Shown here piece after piece: positions 1 through 12,211 of a stretch of DNA of 64,000 nt. The notes under the pieces are model-generated. The model saw nothing but the letters and a program-made list of their open reading frames with translations. It ran no database searches and was not told where the DNA came from. Made by a program: the position numbers and the translations under genes. The stretch spans positions 62,001 to 126,000 of the forward strand of contig CAJNOJ010000109.1 of the NCBI GenBank assembly GCA_905250025.1, read 5' to 3'. Origin of the DNA: Adineta ricciae. Lineage: Eukaryota > Rotifera > Eurotatoria > Adinetida > Adinetidae. Each line of letters opens with the position of its first letter. The first letter of the stretch is position 1.

Positions 1-640
1 GAAAAACGACGTCCGCCACCGTCACCTAAAATTCGACAACAATCACCTTCACGCGATGATCGTCGCCCATCTAAATCTCGAAAGTGAGAACCACAACCTC
101 ATCCTCAAAATGAATTCTCTAACTCATTTTTCAATGATTACAGATCACCTCCACGTTCCTATCATTCGACTCGTGAAAAACGTCGTTCACCCCGTCCGCC
201 ACCAACCGTTTTTCAATCAACTCAACGTACATTTGTTTATCTGGATGAATCTTCCACTTCCAAACAACATTCCGAGTAAATTCTCATTCTAATCATAACT
301 TCTCCATGATTTCACATAAATTTCATTTAGTCGACATCGCGATCATCATCGACGAAAAACTCGTTCGAAATCTCCTCCATCCTCTGTAATTGTATCCTCA
401 GAAACACGACCAAAAACTCTCGCATCACGAGTTGAACCAGTCATCAATGAAAAACGTTCTTCTTCAATTTTGTCAAACTCATCGAATAAGATCCATTCGA
501 GTGACGCAAATTCCAATAACGAAAATAAACGAAAGAAACATCATCATCATAGTACAAAAAAATATCAACGTCATCGTCGTTCGACAAGTGAAGACAATCG
601 AACTAATCCAAAGGCAATTCTCAATGAAACAGTAACTTAG
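1..640 (+). CDS. Arg/Ser-rich protein, C-terminal part (5' end outside window)
   Basis: Three exons are read: 1-83, 144-275 and 331-640. They are separated by GT-AG introns of 60 and 55 bp whose phases close. The visible 174 residues are low-complexity: proline-rich near the start (RRPPPSP), then Arg/Ser/Lys-rich stretches (KRRSPRPPP, KTRSKSPP), a KRKKHHHH basic-histidine patch and a QRHRRSTS segment before the TAG stop at 638-640. No folded domain is visible in this part. Such tails occur in splicing-speckle proteins, so a nuclear RNA-processing role is possible, but that is inference from composition only. The N-terminal part lies left of the window, so family assignment is not possible. 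Confidence 0.6.
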
Positions 641-997
641 TAATTTCTGTTTGCTCTGTTTTTGCTAAAAAAAAACGTCTTTAGACAAGATTAGAAGCAA
701 ATTTCTTTCTTTTCATGTGATTATTTTGTGTTTGCTGGTTTGTTAATGTTTTTTTTGGACACAACAAGAAAATCTTTTTTTGAGGAAACTTTCATTTAAA
801 TCGTTACTCGCTTTCGAGAAACTTTTCTTATCAGCGATTCGAGTTCGCCATGAATACCTGTTCACGCTTGAAGAGATTTTCATAGAAATTGAATTTTTTA
901 TTTAAAATATCTTCTAGAAAAAAAATCGAATTAGTATTTGGATTCTTTCGCGAGATTATACAGATAAATAGAAGAGTTTGGCTCATTCAAAACTAGT
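641..997. other. Intergenic, convergent 3' ends
   Basis: This is AT-rich spacer between two convergent genes, with several poly-T and poly-A runs. I see no coding exon, repeat or RNA gene in it. Confidence 0.5.
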
Positions 998-3955
998 TTA
1001 TCGGGATTTTAAAACCGATTGTTGTTCACCGATCTGCGTTTGCACTTTGGAATTATGTGAATTCATGATTTCCGTCGAGCTTTGTGAAGTTAACAATTTA
1101 AAGTCTCCGCATTTCAATCGATGAGCATGGAGATAAAGAAAAATTGCAAAAGCAATTAATATCAGACCGAATGGTGATAAAATCCAACCAAATCTATACG
1201 ACGCTGTCATCACAAATGACCAAAACATGAGAAAACCTATGGCATAGACAAATAAAATATAAATAGTAAAGATCCGGCCACAACGACTAAAATAAAATTT
1301 GATTAGATTTGTACTTGACTGAAGCTGTTTATAACGATAATAACATAACGAACTTAAACAATGTGTATATGGAAACACGATGAAATATAACTAAAATTTA
1401 AAATGATCATTGTTCTGATTGACTTCAAGAATAATTTACTTGAAAATTTCCGCTGAGTACTTGAATATCGGGAGGTAAATAAGTTCTCTGAATTAGAATT
1501 CCCCATAGAAACACAGCACCTATGTGATCTTGTGTTAAATATCCGATATACCAAGGACCTTAATTTACAAAATGAGATTCTATTGATCGAAGATTTCAAA
1601 GAGATTTCCATACCGATAAAATGATAAATGGCGAAAGCGAGAAGTGAGAAATAGATGAGATCGACTGAACAAAGCAATGTCATTCGCAAACGAAATCGAT
1701 TCCATAACAAACATCGTCCATCAAAATGATCTAAAACGAGATAAATATTATTTTAATTAAGCTATTTTTGTCAGAAAAATGGCTAATCTATCCTTATGTG
1801 TAAACAGACATGACAGACATCGCACAACTCTGTTTTCTTCTCATTAGCTTCGAGTATCTGTTCTGTTAACTTTGACGCATGTCGTACGCTGTTTTACAAT
1901 CTCAACATTCCATCTCCGCTACCTACGCTTGTACTGAAGAAAGTTGACGTAAGAATTCAACTTACTAGATATACGTTTGGCCTGATGTCGAAAGAGCAAT
2001 AACAGGGCAATGTAAATAAATAATGATAGTGTTAGAAAACAAAGACCCTAAAAGGAAATTTATCGGAATGAGAAATGAAATCGTGAGGAAAGTTTCGTAC
2101 GAAAGTCGGTTGATGAACTGTAAGGAAAATTTTCGATTTATTCCATGAAGTGATTGTTGATAACGATAAAGAAAACTCGTGAGTAATGGTAATTGAATTA
2201 TTTTCTTGATCCTTAACAAACGAAAAACACTATTGAACAATTCAATTCTTTTGACTATTAAATTTACTCGAATTTGTACGGATATTACATGAAGATTATC
2301 ATCGTGATAGACACTTGCATTCCAAGGCAATACAAACAAATTCGAATGATCAATTGCTTGTCTCGCCGAGCCCATTGATTGTCCATCAATGGATATTTGG
2401 ACATCGACAATCGGTAAATAGGCAAATATAACAATTCTAAAGGTAAATGTTATGTGTTTGTTAGAAATCGAAAGACGTGATTGTTTATGAACCTAATATG
2501 AGTATTTTCACGTGGGCGAATCAATGGTTCTCGAGATGTTTTGAACCTGGCTGATTTTGGATTTGATATGACTGCATAGATTGGGTCATTGAATCGGAAA
2601 TCTCCGAACGATAGAATTCCCGAATCGATCGTTATCAAACGGAACCTAGTAAAGGAAAATATGGTGTTTTTTCTTCATCTCAAAAATAGAGTTTTGCCGG
2701 AATGAAGTACTTCGAAATGAATCTCTTTTATTAATTTCTTCCACTTTTCTGCTATCAATATTGTTTAACTTTAGGGAAAAGTGAAAGAAAGTTAATAAAA
2801 ACAAGGTTCACTTTGAAGCATCTCGTTTCGTGCAAATTCCGCTTTGAAAAGTAATAAATAGTAAATAATTAACACGTGTTTTGTCGCGTAGGTTTACCTT
2901 CGATTTCGTTTCCAATCACCTAACTCTAATTCCAGTAATCCAGTAGAATGTCGAGCATACAATTGTTTTATCCCAGAATGAAGATGACCATTGAGATAAA
3001 CAAGTGCGTGACTCATCAGTCGTTGAAGACCATATGAATAAGTATAAGACAGAGGATAATGACCAAACAAGATTGTTGATGTCGAGTTTTTCGTTTGTTC
3101 AGATAATCTGACTAAATTCTGCATTTCTTTCTAAAAAAAATTCTCTTTCTTTATCGTCCTAAAGAAGATATTCATTCTCATTTACATCACTGATTGATCC
3201 AAAGAAATTAAATGGTCGACCGACACCTGGTTTTGGACAAAAGTCAATTCCAATAAAAGAATAGCTGTCATTATCTTTTGTTGTCAATGTATATTCATAT
3301 GACCCACTATGCAAATGTCCTTGATGAGAATATACACTTCAATAAGAAACAAACTTCAGATTCAAACGGTCATTTTCATTTCATACCGAAAGAAACTTTT
3401 TGGTGAATCAGGATTTGAATCCATAAACGTATCTATTCATTCGAAGAAACTTCCTAAACTATTCATAAGTGACTTTCTTTACCATGATTTCCTTTGATAT
3501 CAAGCCATTTCGTATACTGTGTAACATTGGTTCGATCGAGAATATTTCGATAAATATTCCATTCTTGTTCGTATTGTCCCGTTCCAAATAATCGATCATG
3601 TTTGTATTTTAAGCCGCCAACATTGTTCACAAGATCACCTGAGTGAGAAAGAATTGAATCAAACAGAAGAGGAAATCGAATTCTTTACCTGAAACAACTG
3701 TCACTTCTGGTTTGATCAATGTTTTGATAATTTGATTACAGAAATCTTCGAATTGCTTCATTCGATCTTCATGTCCGAAATGTGTGATATGAATATCCGT
3801 GACCTAAATGGCGATATTTTCTTTTGGTTTTTATCCGAGAAAATGCGATTTACTTGAACGAAATAGAACAGATGTTTGCTCGTGTTTCCAAAGTATTCAT
3901 TTGACGAGAAAACAACATAGATGTGAAGATTTAACAGCAAAATAATCAACTTCAT
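998..3955 (-). CDS. TMEM62: Transmembrane protein 62 (metallophosphoesterase-type)
   Basis: Thirteen exons are read on the minus strand: 3854-3955, 3689-3803, 3483-3638, 3387-3432, 3186-3336, 2898-3130, 2493-2645, 2268-2436, 2101-2211, 1966-2047, 1614-1730, 1440-1558 and 998-1390. They sum to 1947 nt (648 residues), close to the roughly 640 residues of animal TMEM62. A signal peptide (MKLIILLLNLHIYVVFS) is followed by a calcineurin-like phosphoesterase domain. Its metal-binding motifs are visible: TDIHITHFG, VSGDL, GNHD (the Asp is restored only by splicing), ILFGHYPL and NGHLHSG. LELELGDWKRNRR and SNPKSA match the vertebrate protein well. The C-terminal half holds several hydrophobic membrane segments. 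Family function is poorly known; an endomembrane hydrolase is the usual inference. Most introns are 49-56 bp and four are exactly 50 bp; two (252 and 235 bp) are longer. Confidence 0.9.
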
Positions 3956-4530
3956 TTGGAAAGAAAGAAATGGAAAACAATTAATGACTCATTTAGATCT
4001 AAAGAAAAGAAAATTCATCTTTACAAATCGATCGAATGATTAATGAATTTCGTTTAGTTCTTTTTTCATTGTTGAATTCTCTTCGGTATTATTATTCGAT
4101 ATGATATGATTAATGAACTCTTTTGTTTCGTTAAACTGAACGATTATTCAAAAGAAAAGGAGATGTTTTGGAGTGATTATCCTTTAAATGATTTTGATCA
4201 GAAGAAAATATAGACGAACAAGGACGGAGATTTCTATCAATTATTTTCTATTATCATTAGAAATAAATCTCATTGTATCAAGATAGAACTTGTGTAGGAT
4301 GATGTTCTTACAAGAGCTCCAAAAAAGAAATTCATTGACGAGAAAAAGAAGTATTTCGTCAATAGATTGGATCTTGATTGGTTTATGACGTCTTTTCTCT
4401 CTTCTTTCTCTCTCTCTCTCCCACTTTTTCTCTCTAAGGTATCTCGTTTTTTCCCGTCCAGATATAAATTCTCTTCCTCGAGCAATTCAATCTGGTCTAC
4501 TTTTAATAATTTTCCCTAAGTTCGCTTACA
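3956..4530. other. Intergenic, divergent promoters
   Basis: This AT-rich spacer lies between the divergently transcribed TMEM62 and neuropeptide-like genes. It holds a pyrimidine (CT-rich) tract around 4395-4435 and a TATA box near its right end. No other gene is seen. Confidence 0.5.
4463..4468 (+). promoter_or_regulatory. TATA box of the neuropeptide-like gene
   Basis: TATAAA lies 68 bp upstream of the start codon at 4531. This is a plausible distance for a short 5' leader with transcription starting near 4493. The assignment rests on position and sequence only. Confidence 0.45.
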
Positions 4531-4839
4531 ATGCATATTCATTCGACATTTGCTATCTTTCTACTCTTTTGTCTTCTTATTCAAACCTTATATGGTATTC
4601 CGCCTACGCATTATCGAGCTGAACAAGATGATCAACAACTGGCATCGTTGATCAATGAACTCAAAGAACGTCAATGGCATATCGACTCATCTGAAGCAAA
4701 TGATAATAACAGTGAAGAAGAGCAACTAAATAAACGAAGCGCATATTCGAAATTTCGTCTTAGTCCGTTATGGTTGTCACGTCGAACACGTGGAAATCGC
4801 TTCTATGGAAAACCATTATGGATCTCTCGACATGGATAA
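4531..4839 (+). CDS. Neuropeptide precursor-like secreted protein, 102 aa
   Basis: A single-exon ORF begins with a clear signal peptide (MHIHSTFAIFLLFCLLIQ, cleavage probably near LYG-IP). An acidic spacer rich in Glu, Asp and Asn follows, and then a dibasic KR site. After it come two related C-terminal peptides. One contains FRLSPLWLSR followed by another Arg. The other contains FYGKPLWISR and ends RHG at the stop. Both fit F-x-x-x-P-L-W-[LI]-S-R. This layout is that of a neuropeptide or peptide-hormone precursor: signal, acidic spacer, basic cleavage sites, duplicated mature peptide. The terminal Gly could serve amidation. I do not recognise the peptide family. A secreted antimicrobial peptide is a less likely alternative. 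Confidence 0.6.
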   Translation: MHIHSTFAIFLLFCLLIQTLYGIPPTHYRAEQDDQQLASLINELKERQWHIDSSEANDNNSEEEQLNKRSAYSKFRLSPLWLSRRTRGNRFYGKPLWISRHG

Positions 4840-6009
4840 AACTTTTTTCTTTCTTTTTCTGGTAAAAATGCAATAATCATTGACGTTTATTTCTTTTTCT
4901 ATTCGAGTTTTAATTATATAAATAGTGACAGAAAAAGAAAACCATTAAACATATCTTGAATTGATTTCAAGACTGTAAACTGTTTTCTCTCTCTCTTCTC
5001 ACAACTTACGAAAATCAAGTTTAACATAAAATCTAAAAGAATTCGAATGAGAAGCCTATCTGACTTTTATTGTTTTATAATCGAGACGATCGAAAATATC
5101 AAAAATGTTCTTTTTCTCAAGTGCATCGAGTACGATTATTGATTGATACATCCAATGAAGAAATCTTTTTCATTTCTCAAAGAATTTTATTCGAAAACTT
5201 ATTTTCGAATAGAAAGAAAGAATTCCTTTTGGACGCCACGCACTCGATGACGTTCAGCGACATCTATTCGAATCTTTTGTGAAATTCTATTTCTTGCCGG
5301 AAATGTTGTAAGTATGAATAGATTACCATGAGAAATCTACAGACAATGACTCTGATCACCCACGATCTCTTTGAGAACTAAAGATATTTCTCACTTGAGA
5401 TTCTTCTCACATTATTTATTGCTCTTATTCATCCCTCAGCATTTCCCCCCTAAATAAATGCAGATTGTATGAAACAACATTTTCACAAGTAAATATTCAT
5501 TGTGACGAATTCTCTTGACGTTTATGTTAAAAGTGATGAGATGCTTATCTGAGAATGAATCTATCTATGAAAGTCAGGCGATGGTCGAATACGATCACAA
5601 GAGAAATGTGAAAAATGTCTTCCGTGAACATTGCGTAACCTTCCTTATTTGACGGATTAGTTCTAATAAGATTGACAATGACACATTGAAATCAGAAAAA
5701 AAAATCTCTCGTACCGACTGTTTTTACCGTCGCACAAACCTAGTTAATGATAAGAACGGCATTCAGTGATGCGGATATAATTATCAACGATAAAATATTC
5801 ATGAGAACTATTCTTCTTTTCTTGTTATATAATCGAAATCTGTTCAAGAGAAGAAAAGTTAAATTTCGAATAAATTTCGATTTATTCTTTAGAAGAAAAA
5901 TAGTTCAAATGATCAAAAATAAATAAATAGGTTTTCTTTATTCTCTCATATTGAAAATAAGAGCTTAGCGACTATATGCAGATCGTCACAGGTGGTTCGA
6001 TTTTCCATG
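4840..6009. other. Intergenic, no gene seen
   Basis: About 1.2 kb of AT-rich sequence lies between the 3' ends of two convergent genes. Short open frames are present but show no signal peptide, domain or splice structure that I can support. Confidence 0.45.
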
Positions 6010-7659
6010 TTAAGATGTGTATTTCGGCGGTGGTGGAGGAATTTGTCTTTTATCATCATCCTCTCGTTCAGCTTGGACGCGGGTTGCATGAGCAAAGCTT
6101 GTTTCCATTGGAACATATATCCGATGACCAATTGGACGTATAAACGATGAGCCATTTCCTAACGGATCATCTCCCATCATTCCGCCTGCAGTTAATGTCG
6201 CCATACATGGATTTTGTAGTTGAAGTTCACGTTCTCTGAAACAAAAGAATCATGGTGACAAGAAGTTTGATTTTTTTTTGGGAAGAAATTCTCACCTCGA
6301 TACTCGTTTTGATAATCGATAAGCGAGAAGTGTTCGAATACCAAATAAAATCAGAAAACCAATAATTAATAAAAGAATAAGCGAAGATATAGTCACTACG
6401 AATATACCAACACCACTAACTGGAGAAAAGTCATTGAGAAAATATGACAACAATCAATGAATCTCCTCTTACTATTTTGACAACGTTTTCCGGAATGGAA
6501 AAAGTCGCAATCACACTTATAATCTCCCGGTAAATTTGTACAACTGAATGCTCCACAGATTCGTTCGTTAGTAGCACATTCATTGATATCCAGTTCGCAC
6601 ATCAAACCTCCATACCCCGATGAACACACGCATCTACTTGTGGCGTTTGAACAAAAGCCTTAAAAATAGATCAGATTTTTCTTCTAATCAACCAATTGAA
6701 ACAAATCAAGAGAGAGAAAAATGACTGACCTCCATTAAAACATTCATAACGGCTGTCGCAGATGCCATTTTGCGGTATTTCTATTTAAAAAAATGACATA
6801 TACATATATATATATATACACATTTCTCTCTAAATATATAATTATTGAATATGATTGTTCAACGGATGTTGGAATTTTGTTTTACGCTCTTTTGGCAGGA
6901 ATAGAAAAGGAAATGTTACGTAATAAGAAACCCTCTTACCTTGAAGCACACAACGTCCTGTTGATGAAGAAAGAGCAAAACCCGGAAGACACACGCAGCT
7001 GACACCACTTCCATTAGATAAACGTATGCACACAGCCCGAGTGTCACATTTTGCACAATTCGGATCATCTGCTTGACTGAGTACTAGAAGAACAGTATGA
7101 TTTATTTAAAGATTATTTCCTATTAAAATGCTAATGAGCACAGAAAAGTTTGTCTTTCAATTCCAATGCAACTTTTTCTTCTCTTATATGAACAAACAAC
7201 CAAGCAATTTAACACTTTCATCATTGACACCTAATATCTTCAATGAGTCTTTTTACAAGTTGAGGTATATACATATATCACATGCGTCGTAAAAAAAGAA
7301 TCCTTCTCGCTCTTGTCATTGATAAGCTCCTTTCTATTGCTCTCGATGATCAATACATGTCTATTGAACTGATTGGAGGCGAAGTGTTATCATCGATTTA
7401 GTTAAATGTGTTAAAGAATGAGAATCTGATATGTTGGACAAACAACGAGCTTTTACTTAAAGGTTGTCGATTTGAACTGAAACTTGATCAGTGGGCAGCT
7501 GCTGAATCTCGACATGTAGACAGCGGAACCAATTCTGTTTGGTATATACGTTCTTTTTCTTTCATCTCGTTCGCTTTACTTACCTGTAATATGATTTTGT
7601 CCGTAAACGATCCATAGTGTGATGAGAAATAGGAAAAGGAGTGAAACAACAGTCGACAT
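6010..7659 (-). CDS. Single-pass membrane protein with EGF-like domains
   Basis: Six exons are read: 7584-7659, 6940-7083, 6730-6780, 6473-6658, 6296-6419 and 6010-6235. They total 807 nt (268 residues) and phases close. The signal peptide is MSTVVSLLFLFLITLWIVYG. Cys-rich modules follow: a first one around CAKCDTRAVC...SCVCLPGF, a short NGICDSRYECFNGG unit, and a calcium-binding EGF unit with the signature DINECATNERICGAFSC. A single transmembrane helix (VGIFVVTISSLILLLIIGF) is followed by a basic stop-transfer (RLSKRVSR). The roughly 80-residue cytoplasmic tail ends in a poly-proline stretch (PPPPPKYTS) that could bind SH3 or WW domains. It resembles small Notch-ligand-like or fibropellin-like surface receptors, but no specific orthologue is recognised. 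Confidence 0.8.
6797..6830. repeat. AT-rich microsatellite in an intron
   Basis: Repeated TA/ATAC dinucleotides lie inside the 159-bp intron 6781-6939 of the EGF-domain gene. Confidence 0.6.
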
Positions 7660-8132
7660 TGCTTAAAGATTAGCTGCGAATGTTGCACATATACACACCG
7701 AGAATAAGAATGATTGTTTTAAAATGAGCTCGTGTGAAAAAATACTTCTTTCTCTCTCTCTCTCTCTCTCGTTTCTCTTGCGCAATGGAACCAGCGAATA
7801 AATTCTCTCACTTTTACTTCTCTTTCTCTCCTTGACCAAAGACATTAAACCAGAGAGAAGAAAAAAAATGATGAAGAACATAACACCACTTAGTGCATTG
7901 ATCTTCCGATGCTCTTTTTCTTTTTTGAAAACCTTGAGATGAATAAGACACATTTTGACCTTCCACATTCATTAAGATATTTTCATGGGAAAATAATCGA
8001 ACATCAATAATCAGTTATCGACTTTATTTCTTCACATAAGAAAAACAAGTGAATACATCGAGATCTTAGAGAGAAGTTTTCGTATTGATTCGCAAGAATA
8101 ATAGATGAATATTGCTCTAATGTTTGACAATG
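7660..8132. other. Intergenic spacer with CT microsatellite
   Basis: This spacer runs from the start of the EGF-protein gene to the stop codon of the SR-protein gene. It contains a (TC)10 run at 7751-7770. No coding exon is supported. Confidence 0.45.
7751..7770. repeat. (TC)10 microsatellite
   Basis: Ten perfect TC dinucleotides, upstream of the EGF-domain protein gene on the opposite strand (GA-type on the coding strand). Confidence 0.85.
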
Positions 8133-9539
8133 TTAGCGAGATCGTGAACGCGATCGAGAATAACTGTCTGATTTTGAACGCGAACGATTTTTTGATCGAC
8201 TACGTCGATGGTCTCTACGAATCAACAATAAAAACAGTTTTTCGAAATAAAAGATTTTACCTTTTGGAACGTCGTGATGATGATTGTTCGTTATGGCGAT
8301 GTGTTCGTCGTCGTCTAGGACTGCGACTTCTTTGTTTGGATCTATAATTTTGTACTTGTATTTAAAAACTCGTTGTGAAAGAGAAAAGAGAAGTGTGTTT
8401 TGTATTTCTGACTGTCTTGATCATCGATTAGAGGAAAATGCCGATGAATATCTTATCGACTTCTTTGTAATTCGTCATCTATGAGTGAAGTATGAAGGCA
8501 TCGAGTGCATTAATCGCTCGCTCGTATCTCTCTTCGTCATCAACACGTATGTGAACTAAAAACAGATACTTTCGTCTTTTTTTAAATGTACATTGACTTT
8601 TCATTTGATCACAAAGATCAAATCTCGATTTTCCTATGGAAGAATACACAAAACGAGATTTTCTTCTTACCGATTTCGTTGTTGACGTCGTAATCGAATC
8701 TCACAATCATAACCGTAATGACCACGACCTAATTAAATAAAACATCACATAGTTTCTATGCTCGTGAAGAAAAGAAGTTCTCGATTTTCATCTGAAGTGA
8801 CTCATCACAAAAATTGAGTCCTTGAAGAAGCCTTTGAAATTTTATTATTCTACAAGGCCAATGACATCTTACGTCTATTCATTCAACTTTAACAGAATCT
8901 AATTTGAGTTCCTCGTTTCAAAGAATTCCTTCATGTAGATAATGTTCCATGAATAAATAAAACAACTCACTGCCACATTCATAACAAACATCACGTGGAC
9001 TAAAACGTCGTCGTACAGAAGATGAAGGACTACGTAGTTTTCGATGAGTACGTTCTGATGCTTTCATCCGTCCACGTCCGTGAGAAAATTCTACGCGGAC
9101 ACTTGAGCCGCCAATCAATCTAAATGATCGATAAGATCCATTTCAATCATGTCTTCAATTCGATCATACTTACTTTCCATTGAGTGCACGAACAGCATCA
9201 GCAGCATCACGATGACGTCGAAAATCAATAAAACCTAACGTAAAGTTCTTAGAAATAGTTTCATTGTTCTCCTTTATTTACCATATCCAGCTGGTTTCCT
9301 GGATAACCTTTATCGAAACGAGCAAAACCAAAACGTAACGGTAGAAAAGTTCTTCGAAAGACTTTACCACATATTTTCTATTGTTCCATAAGTGCTAAAT
9401 GTGCTCCTGATATCTTCTTCTGATGCATGTTCTGATAAATCACCCACGTAAACCTTTAATTGTGAAAGAAATCAATTTCCATCACTGAATTCATATGAAA
9501 CTATAGTACCGTCACAGTCCCATCACGTTCATTCGACAT
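8133..9539 (-). CDS. SR splicing factor with RRM, CCHC knuckle and RS tail (SRSF7/Rbp1-like)
   Basis: Eight exons are read: 9510-9539, 9368-9453, 9282-9307, 9174-9234, 8971-9119, 8671-8728, 8261-8341 and 8133-8214. They sum to 573 nt (190 residues). The N-terminal RRM shows RNP2 (VYVGDL) and RNP1 (GYGFIDF) and continues through RALNGK and VRVEF. It is followed by one zinc knuckle, C-YE-C-GSRG-H-YGYD-C, completed by splicing between exons 5 and 6. The RS tail contains RSRSPRRRR and ends in SRSRSRSR. This domain order (RRM, one CCHC, RS) is that of SRSF7, a nuclear regulator of splice-site choice and mRNA export. The 329-bp intron 8342-8670 is unusually long for this locus; SR genes often carry regulated poison exons, but I cannot identify one. 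It is head to head with the ANKRD45 gene. Confidence 0.88.
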
Positions 9540-9886
9540 TCGTTCGTAATAACCCAATACACAAAACGAAGCGACAAATTTTCCTTTGAATGTATCACAG
9601 GTATAACATCAATCCACGAGATAAACGTGTATTATATCGTTTGTAATCAAGGTAAACATTATAATACAAAAACGAGAATAGACTGACTGTGATTTTCTTC
9701 ATGGTCTATTAACGATACAATTATATTCGATGATCGATGATTTCGAATGTGATGAATGTAAAGCAAAAAGTAAGAAAATCGATTTCTCTTTTCATTCGTG
9801 TAATATGACGAACAATTCAAATCCGAAAATTAAATTAATTTTTCGGTTGAGGTCAGAATTTGTTGCTAGGAGTAACGGAAAAGAAA
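9540..9886. promoter_or_regulatory. Shared upstream region of two divergent genes
   Basis: 347 bp separate the start codons of the minus-strand SR factor and the plus-strand ANKRD45 gene, so any promoters must lie in this short stretch. No TATA box is evident. A bidirectional promoter is inferred from spacing only. Confidence 0.35.
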
Positions 9887-11289
9887 ATGGAGACTGATGC
9901 GACATCTAACAATAACACAAATTTCACTTGTCACAATCAATTTCAATGGTAAGTAACACCGATTACGCAGGTCAATCTTTTCGTTTGCATGAAAACAACG
10001 ATATCCTAATCTTCCTTGAGAATTTAATAGCGTTTTGTTTATTACTTTAATGGATTTGGACTGGAAAAAGATGTGATATAATGGAAGTTTTTAATTGAAG
10101 TATAATGAAGAAGAGAAACAGCGTCGAAGTTGATTAGATTTTCACTAATCCATTCATGATCCTTTGTAGAAAATGATGAACTATTCTCTATGTTTATTTT
10201 TAGCCACCGAAGGACACCAAGCGGGTAAAACGTTTGCGATAGAAAACACCTTGATTTTTCTCATCGGAAACTTTTCTTATAGAAAAGTACAGTCGATCGT
10301 AGTGTGCTACTCGAACAAATCAATGTTCCTGAGTTAACCGATACATTATTTCAATCATCTTGTCATGGAAATCTTTCGACTCTAACCGAAATTCTCACTG
10401 CGCCCACGAAAAATGTCGAAAATCTTCGTTATGAAGCCGTTCAATATCACCATTTATTACAAGTACGAAACGATCAGACACGAACATGTTTAGATCTCGC
10501 CGCCATGCTCGGTCATTCCGAAGTTGTCAAATTATTAGCAGAGAAAAGCACTGCAATGACAACCGACGCAATTAACTTAACCAACGGAGCTGGTAAAACA
10601 TGAAAAAAATCAAACTGTGTCATTGATTTTCTTTAGGATATTCATGTTTACATCTCGCTTGTGCTTGGAATCAATTGGAAACAGTTAAAAGCATTATCAT
10701 AGCAGGCGGAGATATCAATCAACAAACAACGAATGGAGAAAAACCGATAGATGTTGCCCGACGGTATCATCATGATGAATTAGTTGAATATCTCGAATGG
10801 ATTGGTAAGCAAATTTTAATTATCCTAAGCTGATTAGATCAAAGTAGTTTTGTTTGATTATTTTTAGCGACAAGAAATCAACTGACATGTATTATCAACG
10901 ATGCGAAAGATTTCATCGGTGACCCGGCAAAAAATTTAGACAAATTAAAGAAAGATGACAAAGTATATCTGTCGAAGAACGGAAGATCAACGAGTTGTTT
11001 TTGAAAATTTTTTGCTTTAGAAAAAATTGGAGAAATACACGAAGGATACGTTGAAATGGTCCGAAGAAAATCAAACAAATCCGAATGCGCGTGAATTATT
11101 CACAAATAAAATTCGAGAAGCAGAAGAATTCTTTGCTCCTTTCTATGCAAATGTTGCGTGTAAGTTAATGAATTCAAATGAAAAACTCTCCTCTCATCAA
11201 TCTTCTCCTTTATTCTAGCATTTTTAGCAGAAATGGATATGAATTCGACTCGACCATCATCGCGACCACCAAAAAGTGGAAGAAAATAA
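9887..11289 (+). CDS. ANKRD45: Ankyrin repeat protein, ANKRD45 orthologue
   Basis: Seven exons are read: 9887-9948, 10204-10224, 10303-10592, 10637-10804, 10868-10962, 11021-11159 and 11219-11289. The total is 846 nt (281 residues), nearly the length of human ANKRD45. Ankyrin repeats are visible around TCLDLAAMLGHSEVVKLLA and CLHLACAWNQLETVKSII. After them comes the diagnostic stretch DVARRYHHDELVEYLEWI, which parallels human DVAARYSQTECVEFLDWA. A helical tail with LDKLKKDDKKKLEKY and AEEFFAPFYANV also matches the vertebrate C-terminal region. The very short second exon (21 nt) is the least certain element. ANKRD45 is a poorly characterised protein linked to cilia and centrosomes in vertebrates, so a ciliary role here is inference. 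Confidence 0.82.
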
Positions 11290-12211
11290 ACCCAAACTTT
11301 TTCTTTTCATTTATTAATAAAAGTTCCGTAAAAGAAACTATCTTCGTAGATGTTTCAGAGTGGAAAAAGGAAAAAACTACTCTAGATTATCTAAAATCTT
11401 GATGATGACTTTGCAAATATCACAGAAAACATGTTCCTGCATCTTATCTATAGTGGAATTCTATTCCCTAGCAATGCACAAGAATTAACTTATCATGAAA
11501 GTATTTGATTCTTCCACTGACAGTTATTTCATCAGCAATCTTCTTTTCGAGCAAATAATTACGTCGATTAGGTTGAAAAACCAAATCTACAGTTGACCTT
11601 GTTCTACTAATTACATATGTTTCGACTCGAGTAATAATGAAACGTATATTTAACAATCGTAGATCATATTTGTTCGTTATTATTTGTTGAAAACGACACA
11701 TCTCCAAAGAAATATGTTGATTTTTCACATCTGAGTGAAGCTTCGGTAAGTTTTGTTATTTAATTCAATTAGTTTCGCCATTGTCACTCGTTTCTTTTGC
11801 TCCAACAAACAAATTCATTGGTGTATCATATTTTTCTAATCTTCTATTACAAGACCTAATCAACAATGAAAGGAACAAGTGAAATATGTTATTATAATCA
11901 ACATAAATACAATAAAACTCTGCTTTTTCCTAGATCAGTATGAAATCTTCGTCAAAATAGAGATATGATAAAGGAGGATGCGAAGAAAAGAGATGACTAG
12001 AATTCTGATGTCGCGACAATGACAAAGAATATAGATTTAAGAAGGAAGGAGGTTGTGTCAAGAGATTGGAAAAATAATGGAAAAGAAAACTTCAGTGTCA
12101 TCAAAGTTGATAAGTGCTTACGGCAAACTTTTCTTTTTTCTTTTTCTCTTTCCACAATTAACGATGAGCAAAACAGAACAACGTCGATTTCATTATTCTT
12201 TCTAGATAACT
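11290..12211. other. Intergenic, no gene seen
   Basis: About 0.9 kb of AT-rich spacer. A splice-acceptor-like CTTTCTAG ends at 12205, six bases before the next start codon (see findings on trans-splicing). An 86-codon open frame on the minus strand (11468-11728) shows no recognisable features. Confidence 0.45.

Noticed and set aside
3459-3482. A 24-bp intron in TMEM62 after GNH
   Set aside because: Too short; the 50-bp alternative restores the catalytic GNHD motif and the correct frame.
5070-5282. A 70-codon open frame in the 4.8-6.0 kb spacer
   Set aside because: No signal peptide, domain, splice context or codon pattern that separates it from chance.
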